Assembly: GCA_964568075.1 (NCBI GenBank)
Contig: CAZMOM010000007.1
Span: 28,031 to 92,030, forward strand
Direction: 5' to 3'
Length of the DNA stretch: 64,000 nt
DNA from: MnTg04 sp964568075
Lineage (GTDB): Bacteria > Pseudomonadota > Gammaproteobacteria > Steroidobacterales > MnTg04
Shown: in pieces, positions 62,349-64,000 of the stretch
How the letters are laid out: every line of letters begins with the position of its first letter
Position numbering within the stretch: the stretch's first letter is position 1
The notes under the pieces: model-generated
The model's input: only the letters and a program-made list of their open reading frames with translations
The model's database searches: none
What the model was told of the DNA's origin: nothing
Position numbers and translations under genes: made by a program

Positions 62349-63086
62349 ATGTGGGCACAATACGCTATGGCGGTGAGATTCTCGGCATTGATTGTTGTAG
62401 CCCTCGCGATCTCGGCGTGCTTTCCCTTACTAATAACTCATCTAAAACCCTCCGCGCCGGGGGGGCAATACACCAAGATCGCTTGCGCTGGCAGGGTCGG
62501 TGTGAAGGACCGATTGGTACTAGCCGGTCCCGATGGCGTCATGATCGGGGTCGAGAGCTATTCCTTGGGAGAACTCACCCGTGTCATACGTGCGCATCAG
62601 AATGAATACACGCTCGGGTATGACAAGGTCGGAACAGGCTTCAGTATCATCTTGCGTATTCCTCCCGGGCGAACCGTTCGATTTGCGTCACGATCTTTTT
62701 TTCTAACGGATCAGGTGACTCGCGTAGTTCATGAATACCAGGGGGCAAGCGTACTGGATTTTGAAGATCCAAGAATTCTTTTTCCCGGCCTGGTTGTTGC
62801 CTTGGCCATGCAATCGGGCGACGGCTCAGTCAAGGTGCCTCAGATAGACCTAACCACGACCATCACTGGCGTGCCGCATAAAGATTCGAACAGAACACCG
62901 CGTTGGGCCGGCCCAGTGCTGGACCACCCTTACTACATCCTTGTGCCGTTTGAAGGTGTCACATGCATCGATTGCATATTGCGCTTGCCACCGCTTGTTG
63001 TTGATTCGACACCGTACGAGTTTCCCAAGGTAAGTTTCAAACTGGTCAAGGAGTGGGTTGCGGAGTCGCTGGTGCTGAACTGCTAA
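62349..63086 (+). CDS. predicted lipoprotein of unknown function
   Basis: A 245-residue protein with a signal and lipobox (FSALIVVALAISAC, Cys about 24). The mature part is mainly beta-like (VGVKDRLVLAGPDGVMIGVESYSLGEL, GFSIILRIPPGRTVRFASRSFFLTD, YYILVPFEGVTCIDCILRLPPLVVD). A CxxC (CIDC) is near the C-terminus and a Cys is the last residue. Another ATG at 62367 is a possible start. No family recognised; it follows the giant HEAT gene on the same strand after 219 bases. Confidence 0.65.
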   Translation: MWAQYAMAVRFSALIVVALAISACFPLLITHLKPSAPGGQYTKIACAGRVGVKDRLVLAGPDGVMIGVESYSLGELTRVIRAHQNEYTLGYDKVGTGFSIILRIPPGRTVRFASRSFFLTDQVTRVVHEYQGASVLDFEDPRILFPGLVVALAMQSGDGSVKVPQIDLTTTITGVPHKDSNRTPRWAGPVLDHPYYILVPFEGVTCIDCILRLPPLVVDSTPYEFPKVSFKLVKEWVAESLVLNC

Positions 63087-63370
63087 AGTTCAGACCTAAC
63101 ACGATTCTGGTGGGGTCCGGCCTTCCTCCTAACCACCATCGAGCGAGTATCGGGTTTGGCCTTCACTCTATTGGCAACGTCCGCTTTGGGCCATCAGCGG
63201 CGCCTCATCATCGTATCAGCTCAGTGGCCGCTATCGGGTGCATACCGGTCATTCCCCAACGATTTTTCAAAAATCAAAATCTGAACGTCTGCTTTTCCCG
63301 AAAGCGGCCGTTCGATCACCTTCGAAATAGCTGAATTGACAGCCTGCTTACGGCCAGGAGCGGCCATTGA

Positions 63371-63397
63371 AAAGCCCCGCCATAAGGGCGGGGCTTT
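63371..63397. terminator. terminator-like GC-rich hairpin
   Basis: An 11-bp perfect stem AAAGCCCCGCC (63371-63381) with GGCGGGGCTTT (63387-63397) and a 5-base loop. A and T stretches are part of the stem and could serve termination in either direction. It is about 285 bases beyond the lipoprotein stop. Confidence 0.6.
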
Positions 63398-63513
63398 ATG
63401 TGGACAATGATCGCATCAGTTTATTCTGCTATAGCGCCACGCAGATTGAGTCTGTTTGCTCAAACTCGCTGCCGTAATGACGACAAATGTTTACATCGAT
63501 GGATTCGGAAAAA

Positions 63514-63599
63514 CAACAACAAGGACACCCACGAACTTTCTGAATAAATGCCAAGAAATATACCGCTACTAGTGAATCGACTTTGTGGATGTCCTTGTT
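63514..63599. repeat. inverted repeat, element B of the GGACATCC family
   Basis: Left arm AACAACAAGGACACCCAC (63514-63531) and right arm GTGGATGTCCTTGTTTT (63584-63600) are complementary with one or two mismatches around about 52 bases. The arms are nearly identical to those of element A at 54914-54981. Confidence 0.7.
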
Positions 63600-63621
63600 T
63601 TCCACTGTTACGGTCGAAGAC

Positions 63622-63798
63622 ATGACTTCTCGCAAGAAATCATCGGTTCTAGTGGAAATCGACGACCGACCGCGGTCGGTGGCCGTTACGCTCGCAGAGG
63701 TAATAGCAGAAATAAAGAAGCAAATATCCTTGAGGCACAGTTTCTACTACAAGAATCCTGCACTGGTTGTTAAGCTTGGCGAATTGTTGGGATCATAA
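63622..63798 (+). CDS. possible small protein
   Basis: From ATG 63622 a 58-residue frame reads MTSRKKSSVLVEIDDRPRS and continues with AVTLAEVIAEIKKQISLRHS, ending in KNPALVVKLGELLGS. Composition is protein-like and a helix is plausible, but no ribosome site is clear. A longer start lies in the repeat arm. It may be a fragment or chance frame. Confidence 0.25.
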   Translation: MTSRKKSSVLVEIDDRPRSVAVTLAEVIAEIKKQISLRHSFYYKNPALVVKLGELLGS

Positions 63799-63917
63799 TC
63801 GAGTAGTAGCAGTCATTAGTTTCTTTTTTAATTGGGCGTCTGCTTTTGGCCGAAAGCGGCCTGTCAGCACAGAGCTTTATTGGTCGAGTAAATGTCCGCT
63901 TCTCTAATCGGGCGTTA

Positions 63918-64000
63918 ATGTCAAGCTCCCAGTTTTTGTGGCATGGTATTGGTCGCGTCTTGGCGTGGGTCAAGCTTCTCTTCGCAGTCGGTACTGGTGG
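63918..64000 (+). CDS. possible start of a gene running off the right edge
   Basis: From ATG 63918 a frame stays open to the window end (about 27 codons). It gives MSSSQFLWHGIGRVLAWVKL and then LFAVGTGG, which looks like the start of a membrane-anchored or secreted protein. The ribosome site is weak. It cannot be confirmed from 83 bases. Confidence 0.25.
   Translation, partial: MSSSQFLWHGIGRVLAWVKLLFAVGTG

Larger units (their letters stand above)
63087..63621. other. non-coding region with hairpin and repeats
   Basis: No convincing gene is seen. It contains a GC-rich hairpin (63371-63397), the left arm and most of element B (63514-63599), and short motifs of the form CTGCTTTtn3CGAAAGCGG near 63290 and a related CCGCTTT near 63180. 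Confidence 0.45.

Noticed and set aside
63770..63973. Leftward 67-residue frame at the right end
   Set aside because: It covers the repeat hairpin, has no ribosome site and an unprotein-like composition.

Overview
The window looks like a chromosomal piece of a gammaproteobacterium, probably marine or sediment-dwelling and probably assembled from short reads. The evidence is the conserved order polA - engB - cytochrome c4 - dsbA, a long FadE-type acyl-CoA dehydrogenase, a GspA/GspB pair, YadGH-type ABC genes, and a run of 100 Ns flanked by duplicated contig ends. No rRNA, tRNA, CRISPR array, integrase or transposase gene was found. All assignments are by eye from translated sequence; no database search was run.

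Layout. 1-12.2 kb: the 5' end of a lipoprotein gene, purT, then leftward operons for a tripartite RND efflux system (whose outer-membrane protein carries an extra solute-binding-like domain), a DUF4097 protein rich in DTGSG motifs, and a GntR(YtrA-type)-controlled ABC exporter with a small membrane protein and a palindromic operator candidate. 12.5-23.7 kb: mdh, fadE, a DUF4286-DUF3667 fusion, a DUF4399 protein, dinB, gspA/gspB and a FakA-FakB-like fusion. 23.7-30.2 kb: a diheme cytochrome, a leftward operon (YadG, YadH, HMCES/YedK, Cys/Met PLP enzyme), an AlkA-like glycosylase with a DUF1648 protein, and a small secreted protein. 29.6-30.9 kb: a divergent pair that looks like a tandem-domain FlhD and an FlhC, with no flagellar genes nearby. 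30.9-41.7 kb: a four-gene operon (nudC, alpha/beta hydrolase, TANGO2/NRDE protein, S9 peptidase), an esterase, an LptM-like lipoprotein overlapping polA, engB, cytochrome c4 and a lipoprotein form of DsbA.

41.8-52.4 kb is accessory in character: a MAPEG protein, a secreted 27-bp-repeat protein, two related TolB_N/TPR membrane proteins, a tryptophanase-like gene broken only by an assembly gap, DoxX, SixA, and between about 47.7 and 50.4 kb a set of short leftward genes separated by attC-like sites. I read that set as an integron cassette array without an integrase in view (acetyltransferase, OsmC, intradiol dioxygenase, membrane protein, alpha-beta barrel protein). 52.6-64 kb: a TonB-dependent receptor, a Tat-exported aldo/keto reductase, two secreted proteins including a double VOC protein, a near-perfect 68-bp palindrome, a 1304-residue exported HEAT-repeat protein of unknown function, a lipoprotein, and about 0.9 kb that is mostly non-coding with dispersed repeats.

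The observations most worth follow-up are the cassette array, the FlhD2-FlhC-like divergent pair, the TolC fusion, the giant HEAT protein and the repeated inverted elements.
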